This document shows, piece after piece, positions 6,691 through 13,374 of a stretch of 13,374 nt of DNA (positions are counted from its first letter, which is position 1; each line of letters starts with the position of its first letter). Source of the stretch: Chitinophagaceae bacterium UBA2793 (GTDB taxonomy: Bacteria; Bacteroidota; Bacteroidia; Chitinophagales; Chitinophagaceae); the NCBI GenBank assembly GCA_002352045.1, contig DEHT01000089.1, forward strand, positions 1 to 13,374. The letters run 5' to 3'. A program made the position numbers and the translations under genes. Below the pieces are notes generated by a model, which was not told the DNA's origin, made no database searches, and was given only the letters and a program-made list of their open reading frames with translations.

Positions 6691-7452
6691 TTATTTTGAC
6701 GATGGCCGGTATATTCTTTCAGCTAATTCCGGTAGCCAAATTTTAATTTCCGTCAAAACGAGTTCGGCCATTTTTCTTGCACCTAATTCATTAAAATGAG
6801 TATTATCCATTTTTCCTTGCGGATAATTGGGATGTTCTCCGGCTTTTAAATGATTGAATAAAAATGTTGATTTTTCAACACCCATTTGTTGCAACAGGGC
6901 ACGGCTTGTTTTATCAACATCGAGTAATATTACTTTTTGTTCCAATGCTACTTTGCGGGTGATATCAGCATATTGTTTATGAGTATCCCGCAGCGTACCG
7001 GTAGAATCAAAAGAACGACGGGCCAAAGAGGTTAGTAATACCGGTATAGCTTTTCCGGCTCTTGTATCGCTTACATATTTTTCCAAATTGCTTTTAAACA
7101 CTTCGGGAGTGGTTGCTACTTTTTTTGTAGGCGACTCATCGTTGTGGCCAAACTGAATAAAAACATAATCGTTTGCGGAAAGTGTTTCCATTACCGAATG
7201 CCAACGATTTTCATTTATAAAAGATTGGGTACTTCTACCATTTTGTGCCCGATTGTCAACAGTTACCGTACTATCCCAATAGTTGGCAAAGGGCATACCC
7301 CACCCTGTTTCGGGATAGCTATTTTTTTCTTTTATACTCATGGTAGAATCGCCTACCAGGTAGATAGTAATTTTTTTGAGGTTGGTTTGCATTGCAAAAG
7401 CCGGAAAAAAAAAGGAAATCAAAAATAAAATAAAAAGCCTGGGTGTATGCAT
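6691..7452 (-). CDS. Rhamnogalacturonan acetylesterase, family CE12 (SGNH hydrolase)
   Basis: Removes acetyl esters from the galacturonate residues of rhamnogalacturonan or acetylated pectin. The protein has 253 residues with a signal peptide at about 1-20 (LFILFLISFFFPAFA). The SGNH blocks are all visible: VGDST at 33-37 with nucleophile Ser36, QNGRST at 70-75 with oxyanion Gly72, FGHND at 101-105 with Asn104, and DNTHFN at 216-221 giving Asp216 and His219 of the catalytic triad. GWGMPFANYW at 50-59 is characteristic of the YesT/RhgT/RGAE group as opposed to generic GDSL lipases. The length is right for a single-domain CE12. It begins four bases after the PL1 stop, so the two are surely one transcript and would act on the same substrate: de-acetylation exposes the backbone to lyase and hydrolase. 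The location is probably periplasmic or extracellular. Confidence 0.92.
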   Translation of the reverse strand: MHTPRLFILFLISFFFPAFAMQTNLKKITIYLVGDSTMSIKEKNSYPETGWGMPFANYWDSTVTVDNRAQNGRSTQSFINENRWHSVMETLSANDYVFIQFGHNDESPTKKVATTPEVFKSNLEKYVSDTRAGKAIPVLLTSLARRSFDSTGTLRDTHKQYADITRKVALEQKVILLDVDKTSRALLQQMGVEKSTFLFNHLKAGEHPNYPQGKMDNTHFNELGARKMAELVLTEIKIWLPELAERIYRPSSK

Positions 7453-7456
7453 ATTA

Positions 7457-8881
7457 CTATTTTACAAGTTCATTCAAATAAACTTCAAGATTGGTAAAAT
7501 GATTGTGCAAAGATTTAACTTGTCCATCGTTTGTATTAAAAATATTTAGTCCGTTTTTGGTTTCCCATTCATCGGGCATTCCATCTTTATCGGAATCAAT
7601 TGGAGCCGTGTTTGATTGTAATACAGGCCAAGCATTTATTGTAAGTTCATAAACCGTACCATGCGGATAGCCGCCCTGTACATCTATCAATTGCCCGGTT
7701 CTTTGCTGTACGTTTACAATAATTCTTGCATCTAAACTATCTCTTTTAAAACTTGCACCTACCTTATTTAATACCGCTTCGTAGGCTTCTTTTGCAGTTT
7801 GCAAATTGATGTCTATGGCGCTGAAAGGTTTTTTCACAACAGCTAAATTTTTATCTGTTTCGGTACCGCCATTGCCCATGTGAATACCGTTCCAATTATG
7901 GGCTGTTACATCGGGAGCACCATCTACATAATTGCCATTTACGTACCATTTCCCAAAACCCAGGCTGGCTGTTTTGGAAGGATTTACAATTCGATACTTT
8001 ACATTTTTAGAGGTAGAAGGGCCGTATTTGTAATAGTTATTTACAATGTTGTAAGTTCCTTCTTCGCCGCCATACACATTATTGGTGCCCCAATTATAAA
8101 TTACATTGTTTCTATAGTCGGCAAAGTCGGAATTGGCACCCAGCCTGGCGCCATTAAAACGTGGGTTTCGGCTATTGCAATGTGCAAATAAATTATGATG
8201 AGCCGATAAATGTGTACCACCCCATATTCCCCCGTACCCATGCTTTTGAAAGTCATTATCGCCCTGTTCAAAATGATAAGAATAATTGAGGGGTTCTGCC
8301 AGTAGGTTCCATTGCAGGGTGGTACTATCACCGGCATAAATACTCATCAACTCATCGCTGCTCCAGCTAAAGCTGCAATGATCTATTATTATATTTTTTC
8401 TTCGGCTTGCTCCAAATGTATCATCGTTTCCACTGCCTTCTACTTTTCCTTTGTTTTGATATTTATCGCCCATGCGAAACCGTAAGTAGCGAATAATAAT
8501 GTTATCACCCACAAGGCTCACTTCATTATCTGCAATGCAAATGCCTTCACCCGGAGCCGACTGGCCTGCAATGGTACAATGCCCCGAAATGTTAAGCTTG
8601 CTTTGCAAATGGATGGTGCCTGAAACTGCAAAAACAATCATTCTTTTTCCTTTGGCAGTAGCCGCCTCCCTAAAACTTCCTGCACCGGCATCGTTTAAAT
8701 TGTTTACAATATATACTTTACCGCCTCTGCCTCCGGTGGTATATTTTCCAAAACCTTCTGCCCCCGGAAAAGCAAGATACTCCTCTGCAGGCAACCCCGT
8801 TAGGCTGCTATTTTTTGGAGTAGAACAACCAGGTATATTTGAGAATGTACAAATAATTAATAATCCTTTTATCCACTTCAT
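7457..8881 (-). CDS. Pectate lyase, family PL1, lipoprotein
   Basis: Cleaves homogalacturonan by calcium-dependent beta-elimination, giving 4,5-unsaturated ends that suit the GH105 enzyme encoded downstream. The protein has 474 residues. A lipoprotein signal ends at Cys19 (NIPGC), implying anchoring to a membrane, likely the cell surface. Typical Bacteroidota PL1 landmarks follow: FPGAEGFGKYTTGGRGG at 38-54, IAGQSAPG at 104-111, GNDDTFG at 151-157, IDHCSFSWSSDE at 166-177, and HNLFAHCNSRNPRFNG at 229-244. Arg238 or Arg241 in that last block corresponds to the catalytic Arg of the family; Asp153/154 and Asp176 are candidate calcium ligands. The C-terminus has a thrombospondin-type-3/dockerin-like calcium loop, IDSDKDGMPDEWE at 428-440, common at the end of these lyases. 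The gene is preceded by a terminator-like hairpin only 13 bases before its ATG. Confidence 0.95.
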   Translation of the reverse strand: MKWIKGLLIICTFSNIPGCSTPKNSSLTGLPAEEYLAFPGAEGFGKYTTGGRGGKVYIVNNLNDAGAGSFREAATAKGKRMIVFAVSGTIHLQSKLNISGHCTIAGQSAPGEGICIADNEVSLVGDNIIIRYLRFRMGDKYQNKGKVEGSGNDDTFGASRRKNIIIDHCSFSWSSDELMSIYAGDSTTLQWNLLAEPLNYSYHFEQGDNDFQKHGYGGIWGGTHLSAHHNLFAHCNSRNPRFNGARLGANSDFADYRNNVIYNWGTNNVYGGEEGTYNIVNNYYKYGPSTSKNVKYRIVNPSKTASLGFGKWYVNGNYVDGAPDVTAHNWNGIHMGNGGTETDKNLAVVKKPFSAIDINLQTAKEAYEAVLNKVGASFKRDSLDARIIVNVQQRTGQLIDVQGGYPHGTVYELTINAWPVLQSNTAPIDSDKDGMPDEWETKNGLNIFNTNDGQVKSLHNHFTNLEVYLNELVK

Positions 8882-8894
8882 GTATAAACTATTT

Positions 8895-8920
8895 AAAAAA
8901 AGCTGCCCAAATGCAGCTTT
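8895..8920 (-). terminator. Intrinsic terminator or attenuator just before PL1 gene
   Basis: On the minus strand AAAGCTGC (8920-8913) and GCAGCTTT (8906-8899) form an exact 8-bp stem with a six-base loop. A run of seven T (8901-8895) overlaps the end of the stem, leaving four unpaired T. This is the strongest intrinsic-terminator shape in the window. It lies 101 bases after the DUF4957/DUF5123 gene stop and 13 bases before the PL1 ATG. It may limit read-through from the SusCD unit so that binding proteins are made in excess of enzymes, or affect initiation at the PL1 start codon. Which of these applies is inference. Confidence 0.65.
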
Positions 8921-8951
8921 AAAAACAAAAACAGACCATTTAGTTTAAACG

Positions 8952-8983
8952 CAAACCAGTTTACTTACATTTATTTAAACAAA
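8952..8983 (-). promoter_or_regulatory. Weak candidate promoter upstream of PL1 gene
   Basis: On the minus strand TTTG (8983-8980) is followed after 20 bases by CTGGTTTG (8959-8952). The TTTG parts and spacing suit the Bacteroidota consensus, but the expected TA is CT. If real, transcription would start near 8945 and run into the hairpin at 8920-8895, making that hairpin an attenuator of the PL1 message. The evidence is thin; read-through from upstream is just as likely. Nothing else was seen in the 8882-9021 gap. Confidence 0.2.
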
Positions 8984-9021
8984 ACTTTGTATTGGCATTC
9001 ATGAGCTGAACTAACATAATA

Positions 9022-10635
9022 TTAAAGTCGCCATTTGAGAGCACCCGAAGTAGATCGGCCAACAAACGTAGCATCTTTAATTAAGAAATTACCATTAGCA
9101 GGGTCGGTAAACAAATCTGTATTGCTTCCTGCATAATTTAAAATTCCCGGAATTGGATTGCTTGCAAAAGCTGTGTTATTAACCTGGTACGACAGCCCGG
9201 TAGTGGCTGCTGTGGTTGATCTAATACCGTTTGCCGTTGCAGCGGGAGAAAGTGACTTACCAATTATTGTATTAGTGATTGCAATGGAACCCGCCGATTG
9301 TGCATTATAATCTATCAGATACCTGCCATTGCCAATTGAATTATCAATGGTACAATTTTCAATTAACACCGATAAGGAAGGTGCAGCATTATGAAGAATG
9401 ATGCTATACCCTATTTGATACAATGTACTGTTGGATATTTTTATATGGTTAATTTTTCCGGTAGCCACATTACTATGAATCAAAGCGTAGGTGCCGGTTG
9501 AATTATTATTACCTATATCATATATAGTGCAATTACTAAAAGTAAAATAGTTGATTGATTTTTGACTGCTTCCCTGCAAGCGAAGTGGAGTATTGACCAG
9601 GTTTCTTACAATACAATTTTCAAAAACGATTGCTTCCGTTGTATTGGCAGCACTTTGATTAAAAATGTAATTTCTTTTTGTACCCAAAGGATCATTGTTT
9701 TGATATCCTGTAATATCAACATTTTCAAATTTAATTGTACCTGCTGTAGCCGGCAACCTCATTCCATTAAATGCAATTACAGCACGGTTGGGTCCATAAT
9801 GTCCCCAAATAGTAAAAGAAGCATCTGCCGGTAAAATTACTTCTGCATCTGCGATATGTAATGAGCCTTGTGCCAGCACAAACACAGCATTGGGCACTGC
9901 TACCGCCAACATAGCTGCAAGATCATCGGAAGGGCCAACGGAGATTACATTGGGCCCGGTAGGAACCGCCGACTTAGTAGTAAAACTCACAATGCCTTTA
10001 CTTGCTGTTCCCTTAAAAATTTCTGCGGTATAGGTAGTGCTGGCTGCTAATGCTGTAATAACTTTTTGTGAAGCAGCAATATCTGCACCGGATAAAACAT
10101 AGTCGGTACCGACGCCGCCTCCGGTAGATAAAACAATTTTAGTAAACCCGGGGCTGGGTTGCCATCGTAACTGTACACTCGATTCGGTTAAAAAATCCTG
10201 GTTGATGGATAAAAATAATTGCTCACCGGTTAGTCTAAATGAATCTGAGCTATTTGCCCAAAGGATAGATGCCGACGAACTTGCACTGGCATTACCCTTA
10301 ACCCTTGCCCAATAATATTTTCGAACCTGCAAATCGGCATCCGAAACTTTAATATTTACCGAATCGGTAATAGTTGTGTAAGTTGGTGTGCCAGTAAATA
10401 ATTTATTGTCGTACACTTCAACTGTATAATTTACTTCCTGCCCTGCAGAAAATAAAGAAGCCTTCCAGCTAATAGCGGCAGTAGTATCACCGCTTGTTAC
10501 GTCAACATTTGTAGGCGTAAATACCCTATCGGGCACAAAAGTTTCCAGGTCATCTTGTTTATTACAGGCACTCAACCACATTATTAATAATGTAGCATAC
10601 AATGCAGTAAATTTTATTGGATGAAGCAATCGCAT
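9022..10635 (-). CDS. DUF4957/DUF5123 beta-helix lipoprotein with two FN3-like domains, probable surface glycan-binding protein
   Basis: The protein has 537 residues. A lipoprotein signal ends at Cys24 (WLSAC), followed by Asn-Lys-Gln-Asp-Asp, a polar acidic start compatible with surface export. Two fibronectin type III-like domains follow at about 39-133 (ISWKAS, YYWARVKG) and 138-222 (LRWQP, TTYTAEIF). The remainder, about 228-537, is a parallel beta-helix of the DUF4957/DUF5123 kind seen in Bacteroidota pectin loci: INHIKISNSTLYQIG near 395-409, LFTDPANGNFLIKD at 508-521, ending GALKWRL. It resembles pectate-lyase helices, but I found no PL1-type RxPR block or other catalytic signature. 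It starts 18 bases after the SusD-like gene, the position where Sus-type loci encode SusE-like surface glycan-binding proteins; that role is my inference. A weak lyase or esterase activity cannot be excluded. Confidence 0.8.
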   Translation of the reverse strand: MRLLHPIKFTALYATLLIMWLSACNKQDDLETFVPDRVFTPTNVDVTSGDTTAAISWKASLFSAGQEVNYTVEVYDNKLFTGTPTYTTITDSVNIKVSDADLQVRKYYWARVKGNASASSSASILWANSSDSFRLTGEQLFLSINQDFLTESSVQLRWQPSPGFTKIVLSTGGGVGTDYVLSGADIAASQKVITALAASTTYTAEIFKGTASKGIVSFTTKSAVPTGPNVISVGPSDDLAAMLAVAVPNAVFVLAQGSLHIADAEVILPADASFTIWGHYGPNRAVIAFNGMRLPATAGTIKFENVDITGYQNNDPLGTKRNYIFNQSAANTTEAIVFENCIVRNLVNTPLRLQGSSQKSINYFTFSNCTIYDIGNNNSTGTYALIHSNVATGKINHIKISNSTLYQIGYSIILHNAAPSLSVLIENCTIDNSIGNGRYLIDYNAQSAGSIAITNTIIGKSLSPAATANGIRSTTAATTGLSYQVNNTAFASNPIPGILNYAGSNTDLFTDPANGNFLIKDATFVGRSTSGALKWRL

Positions 10636-10653
10636 AATTATAATTTTTGAAAA

Positions 10654-12450
10654 TTAATATTCGTTTTGTTCAAGATTTGGGTTTACATCAATTGCTGCCT
10701 GAGGAAAAGGAAGCAATTCTTTTTTGTTTGCTTCAAATGAGCGTGCAAAAGATGCCTGAATTTTTGTTGCAATACCGGTACCACTAAACCAAACAATAGA
10801 AGTAAAACCGGCCGGTGCAGAAGAAGGTGAAGCGTTGTAAAATGAATTGGCATACAACATTCCATTTGCCATCGGCTGATTGGATGCATAATACATATTG
10901 TTGGGATAATTAGCATACGGTGGTTGATCGGCTACCATTTTAGCAATTTCTGCTTTTACCCAATCAATTCTTTCTGCCAGTTTATTCCAGCGAATTAAAT
11001 CATACTTGCGAATACCTTCGCCCCCCAACTCCAACATTCTTTCATTCATTAAAGCATTAAAGAATCCGGCATAATTAGTGGGTGTAGTTCCTATTAAACC
11101 TGCATTTCCGCTAAATGCACGCACCCTTACTTTTTCGTATGCAGCAATAGCAGCAGCAGAAGGATTTTGATTAATTTCATTATCGGCTTCTGCAAACATC
11201 AGCAGTACATCGCTATACCGAATTATTGGCCAGTTAATCCCAAAATACTGTGCACCGGATGTAGTTACGGGTGTCCAGTCTCTTCTAAATTTTCCATCAA
11301 CCATATCATGTAAACCACGGCCGGCAATGGTGAGTGTAGCACTAATATTGTATTGAGCGCAGGTAACATCTCTCCTGGTATCGGTAGAATCAAAAGCATA
11401 AAAATAAGTAGGCAAAATTGTAAGTGCGGAGTTGCCGGTGCTTGCGGTTCCCAGGTATCGGGGGCCATTGTAATAACCCAATTTACTATCGCCAAAATTA
11501 CTGGCTCCACCTGCCATACCTACCTCCCAAATTACTTCGCCATTAGGCTCCTCTCTAAACTGACAAAGTGCATCTTTAAATACGGCTTTAAAACTTGGAT
11601 TCAAATTGTGCTCCGATTGATGTTGCATTATAATCTCACATTCATTTTTTGCAATTTGGTAATAAGTGAGATAGTCTGCCGGCCTGGCCATTACTCCGCC
11701 ATAACTACTGCTTGCTCTCCTCAAAGAGTAGCCGCCCCTGTACAATGCAATTCTTGCTCTAAGCCCTCTGGCAGCAGCCTGCGAAATTCTTTCGTTGGTA
11801 GTACCAGACTGGCTGCGCCAGGGAAGATAAGTAGAAGCCTCCGCAAGATCGGCCAGCAACTTATTATAGAGGGTATCTCTGTCTGTTTGTTTTTTAAACA
11901 AATCTGCTTCTAAACTTGCTGGTTGAAATTGAGCCGGAACATCGCCCCAGTTACGAATGAGCTCCAGGTAATATTGTGCTCTTAGTGTAAGAGCCTCTCC
12001 ATACAATTTACGTAGCGCTGTTTTTTCGTAATCGGTACCGGAGATATACTGAGTCATTTTTGGAATATTGTAGATACAAATATTTGCTCTTTCTACCCCT
12101 CTCCAGAGCTGGTTAAAAGGATTTGCTAATTGTGTATTGCTGGGTTGAGTGTTATAATGTGCAATATCACGCCTTTCATTATCCGAAGCACCCTCCTGCC
12201 CCATTATTTCATCGCTATCGTAGGGATAATACATACTTAGTCGAATGCCGTATCCCTGGTCTCCGCCAAGGCAAGCGTAAACACCCAACACTGCACTTTC
12301 GGCATTGCTTACACTACCAAAAACATAATCGGGACCAAAGGAAGAAACCGGATTTAAGTCGAGGTATTTTTTACAAGAATTAAATGTGAGCGCAAATATT
12401 GTTAATGCAATACTGCTCATTAAAATTCTGTTTAAAAATATATTTTTCAT
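10654..12450 (-). CDS. SusD/RagB-family outer-membrane glycan-binding lipoprotein
   Basis: Surface lipoprotein that acts as the hinged lid of the SusC transporter and binds pectin oligosaccharides. It has 598 residues, within the normal range for the family. A lipoprotein signal ends at Cys26 (FNSC) and is followed by KKYLDLNP, the usual SusD start. The N-terminal SusD-like domain includes NPFNQLWRGVERANICIYN at 110-128, a helix conserved in the family, and GEALTLRAQYYLELIRNWG at 151-169. The C-terminal RagB/SusD domain has IIRYSDVLLMFAEADNE at 409-425 and NERMLELGGEGIRKYDLIRW at 469-488. It starts 21 bases after the SusC stop, as is normal for these obligate pairs. Substrate specificity cannot be read from the protein; pectin is inferred from the enzymes encoded next to it. 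No irregularity was seen. Confidence 0.96.
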   Translation of the reverse strand: MKNIFLNRILMSSIALTIFALTFNSCKKYLDLNPVSSFGPDYVFGSVSNAESAVLGVYACLGGDQGYGIRLSMYYPYDSDEIMGQEGASDNERRDIAHYNTQPSNTQLANPFNQLWRGVERANICIYNIPKMTQYISGTDYEKTALRKLYGEALTLRAQYYLELIRNWGDVPAQFQPASLEADLFKKQTDRDTLYNKLLADLAEASTYLPWRSQSGTTNERISQAAARGLRARIALYRGGYSLRRASSSYGGVMARPADYLTYYQIAKNECEIIMQHQSEHNLNPSFKAVFKDALCQFREEPNGEVIWEVGMAGGASNFGDSKLGYYNGPRYLGTASTGNSALTILPTYFYAFDSTDTRRDVTCAQYNISATLTIAGRGLHDMVDGKFRRDWTPVTTSGAQYFGINWPIIRYSDVLLMFAEADNEINQNPSAAAIAAYEKVRVRAFSGNAGLIGTTPTNYAGFFNALMNERMLELGGEGIRKYDLIRWNKLAERIDWVKAEIAKMVADQPPYANYPNNMYYASNQPMANGMLYANSFYNASPSSAPAGFTSIVWFSGTGIATKIQASFARSFEANKKELLPFPQAAIDVNPNLEQNEY

Positions 12451-12471
12451 TTTCTTACGTTTCTAAATTGA

Positions 12472-13374
12472 TTATAAAGAAAGATTTACTCCTATTATAT
12501 ATGCTTTGCTTCTTGGATATGCCGAGTAATCAACACCCGGAGTAAGCGGAGAACTTCTGCGTGTATTAACCTCGGGGTCGTAACCGGAATAGTTTGTAAA
12601 CACAGCCAGGTTATTTACGGTACCATAAATTCTTAAACTTTTAATTTTTACCCTTTTCAACAAAGAAGCCGGCAGGTTGTACCCCAATGTGATGTTATTA
12701 ATTCTTAAAAAGGATGCATCTTCTACTGCCCATGAATGCGCATAAAACGAACTGGCAGTTTTTAATGGCGACCAAATTTTTGCATTGGCATTTAATGCGG
12801 CCAATTCCGTAGGATCGGTAACTACCTGCCCCTGTGCATTAATGTTAGTCCACCGGTCGTTCATAGTTGCCAACAAATTAGAGTTGGGAGTATAGCCACT
12901 GGTAAACTCAAGTTTGTTAGCATTGTAAACATCGTTGCCTACCTGGAAATTTAAGAATATACTCAAATCGAAATTTTTGTAACTCAACTGGTGGTTCCAG
13001 CCTCCAAAAAACTTAGGTTGTGTATTACCGATAATGGTTCTGTCTTTATCGTTAATTACACTGTCTTGATTAATATCTTTAAACTTAAGAAAACCGGGTT
13101 GAGGAGCTACCGCTGTAATGCCCTGGTTGCTGGCTACGCCGGCCTTCAGTGTATAAATACCGGTACCTGCATTGTAATCAAAATCTTCAATTTTGTAAAA
13201 GCCATCTGTTACCAAACCCCAAATAGTTCCAACCGGTTGGCCTACTTTTACGATGTAGTCCGATGGTTGATTACTACCACCCCATCCGGATGAGTAAAGG
13301 AAAGATTGTTGGGTAGCACCCAGGCTTTTAATTTTATTTTTATTGAAAGAAATATTGAAAGAGGTATTCCAATT
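12472..13374 (-). CDS. SusC-type TonB-dependent outer-membrane transporter, C-terminal 300 residues only
   Basis: TonB-dependent beta-barrel that imports oligosaccharides across the outer membrane together with the SusD partner. The reverse-strand frame is open without a stop from the window edge (13374) to the TAA at 12472. The gene therefore begins outside the window, and the signal peptide, carboxypeptidase-like domain, TonB box and plug are not visible; full SusC proteins are about 1000 residues. What is present is diagnostic: KVGQPVGTIWGL, then FKDINQDSVINDKDRTIIGN with the calcium-like Asp pattern, then PKFFGGWNHQLSYKNFDLSI, LRINNITLGYNLP, a GYDPEVNT segment, GVDYSAYPRSKAY and the terminal barrel strand IIGVNLSL. 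Any start codon inside the window, such as the TTG at 13215, would be false because homology continues upstream of it. It is probably the first or second gene of the operon. Confidence 0.96.
   Translation of the reverse strand, partial: NWNTSFNISFNKNKIKSLGATQQSFLYSSGWGGSNQPSDYIVKVGQPVGTIWGLVTDGFYKIEDFDYNAGTGIYTLKAGVASNQGITAVAPQPGFLKFKDINQDSVINDKDRTIIGNTQPKFFGGWNHQLSYKNFDLSIFLNFQVGNDVYNANKLEFTSGYTPNSNLLATMNDRWTNINAQGQVVTDPTELAALNANAKIWSPLKTASSFYAHSWAVEDASFLRINNITLGYNLPASLLKRVKIKSLRIYGTVNNLAVFTNYSGYDPEVNTRRSSPLTPGVDYSAYPRSKAYIIGVNLSL

Noticed and set aside
8499..8948. Plus-strand open frame of 149 codons overlapping the PL1 start and the gap after it
   Set aside because: Most of it is antisense to conserved PL1 codons, and its end crosses the hairpin region; there is no sign of an independent gene.
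11353..11913. Plus-strand open frame of 186 codons opposite the SusD-like gene
   Set aside because: Antisense shadow of a fully supported SusD-family gene; rich in Cys and Ser with no domain and no promoter or ribosome site.
1..13374. Search for tRNA, rRNA, CRISPR array, IS element, integrase or phage genes
   Set aside because: None seen: coding density is high, all genes are collinear on one strand, and no terminal repeats, regularly spaced repeats or transposase-like frames appear.

Overview
The window is one block of a polysaccharide utilisation locus (PUL) for pectin. The organism is almost certainly a member of the Bacteroidota. The SusC/SusD pair, the lipoprotein after SusD, the lack of clear Shine-Dalgarno sites and the AT-rich DNA all point that way. 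The protein style (DUF4957/DUF5123 lipoprotein, SusC ending in the GVDYSAYPRS pattern) fits an environmental Chitinophagales/Sphingobacteriales-type lineage better than a gut Bacteroides, but this is an impression and not a test. Every gene I can support lies on the minus strand, so the locus reads from the right end of the window to the left.

Layout in transcription order: (1) 13374-9022 is the outer-membrane uptake module: the C-terminal 300 residues of a SusC-type TonB-dependent transporter, a SusD-like lipoprotein, and a two-FN3 plus beta-helix lipoprotein in the SusE position, separated by only 21 and 18 bases. (2) A 140-base gap holds a strong terminator-like hairpin just before the next gene. 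(3) 8881-6691 is a surface-type PL1 pectate lyase lipoprotein and a CE12 rhamnogalacturonan acetylesterase, 4 bases apart. (4) A 164-base gap holds a second terminator-like stem and a candidate Bacteroidota promoter. (5) 6526-6086 is a small exported NTF2/DUF4440-like protein of unknown role, then GH28 polygalacturonase (5962-4334), a GH105 unsaturated uronyl hydrolase with an extra C-terminal domain (4210-2306), a divergent CE8 pectin methylesterase (2306-1275) and, 2 bases further on, the start of tagaturonate reductase UxaB (1272 to beyond the left edge).

How the genes fit together (inference from families): PL1 cuts pectin at the surface, and SusCD with the third lipoprotein binds and imports the oligosaccharides. 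CE8 and CE12 strip methyl and acetyl esters, and GH28 and GH105 release galacturonate and the unsaturated end sugar, mostly in the periplasm. UxaB is cytoplasmic and belongs to the galacturonate to tagaturonate to altronate to KDG route. The locus therefore runs from polymer capture to central metabolism. The other isomerase-pathway genes, the inner-membrane transporter and the regulator are not visible and may lie outside the window.

Overall this is a recognisable system type, not a new one. The points worth a second look are the regular alternation of tight junctions with 120-165 base gaps that carry stem-loops, an unusually exact 14-bp inverted repeat between GH28 and GH105, the divergent active site of the CE8 enzyme, the unexplained NTF2-like protein and the extra domain of GH105. 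I saw no RNA genes, CRISPR arrays, insertion sequences or integrase genes.
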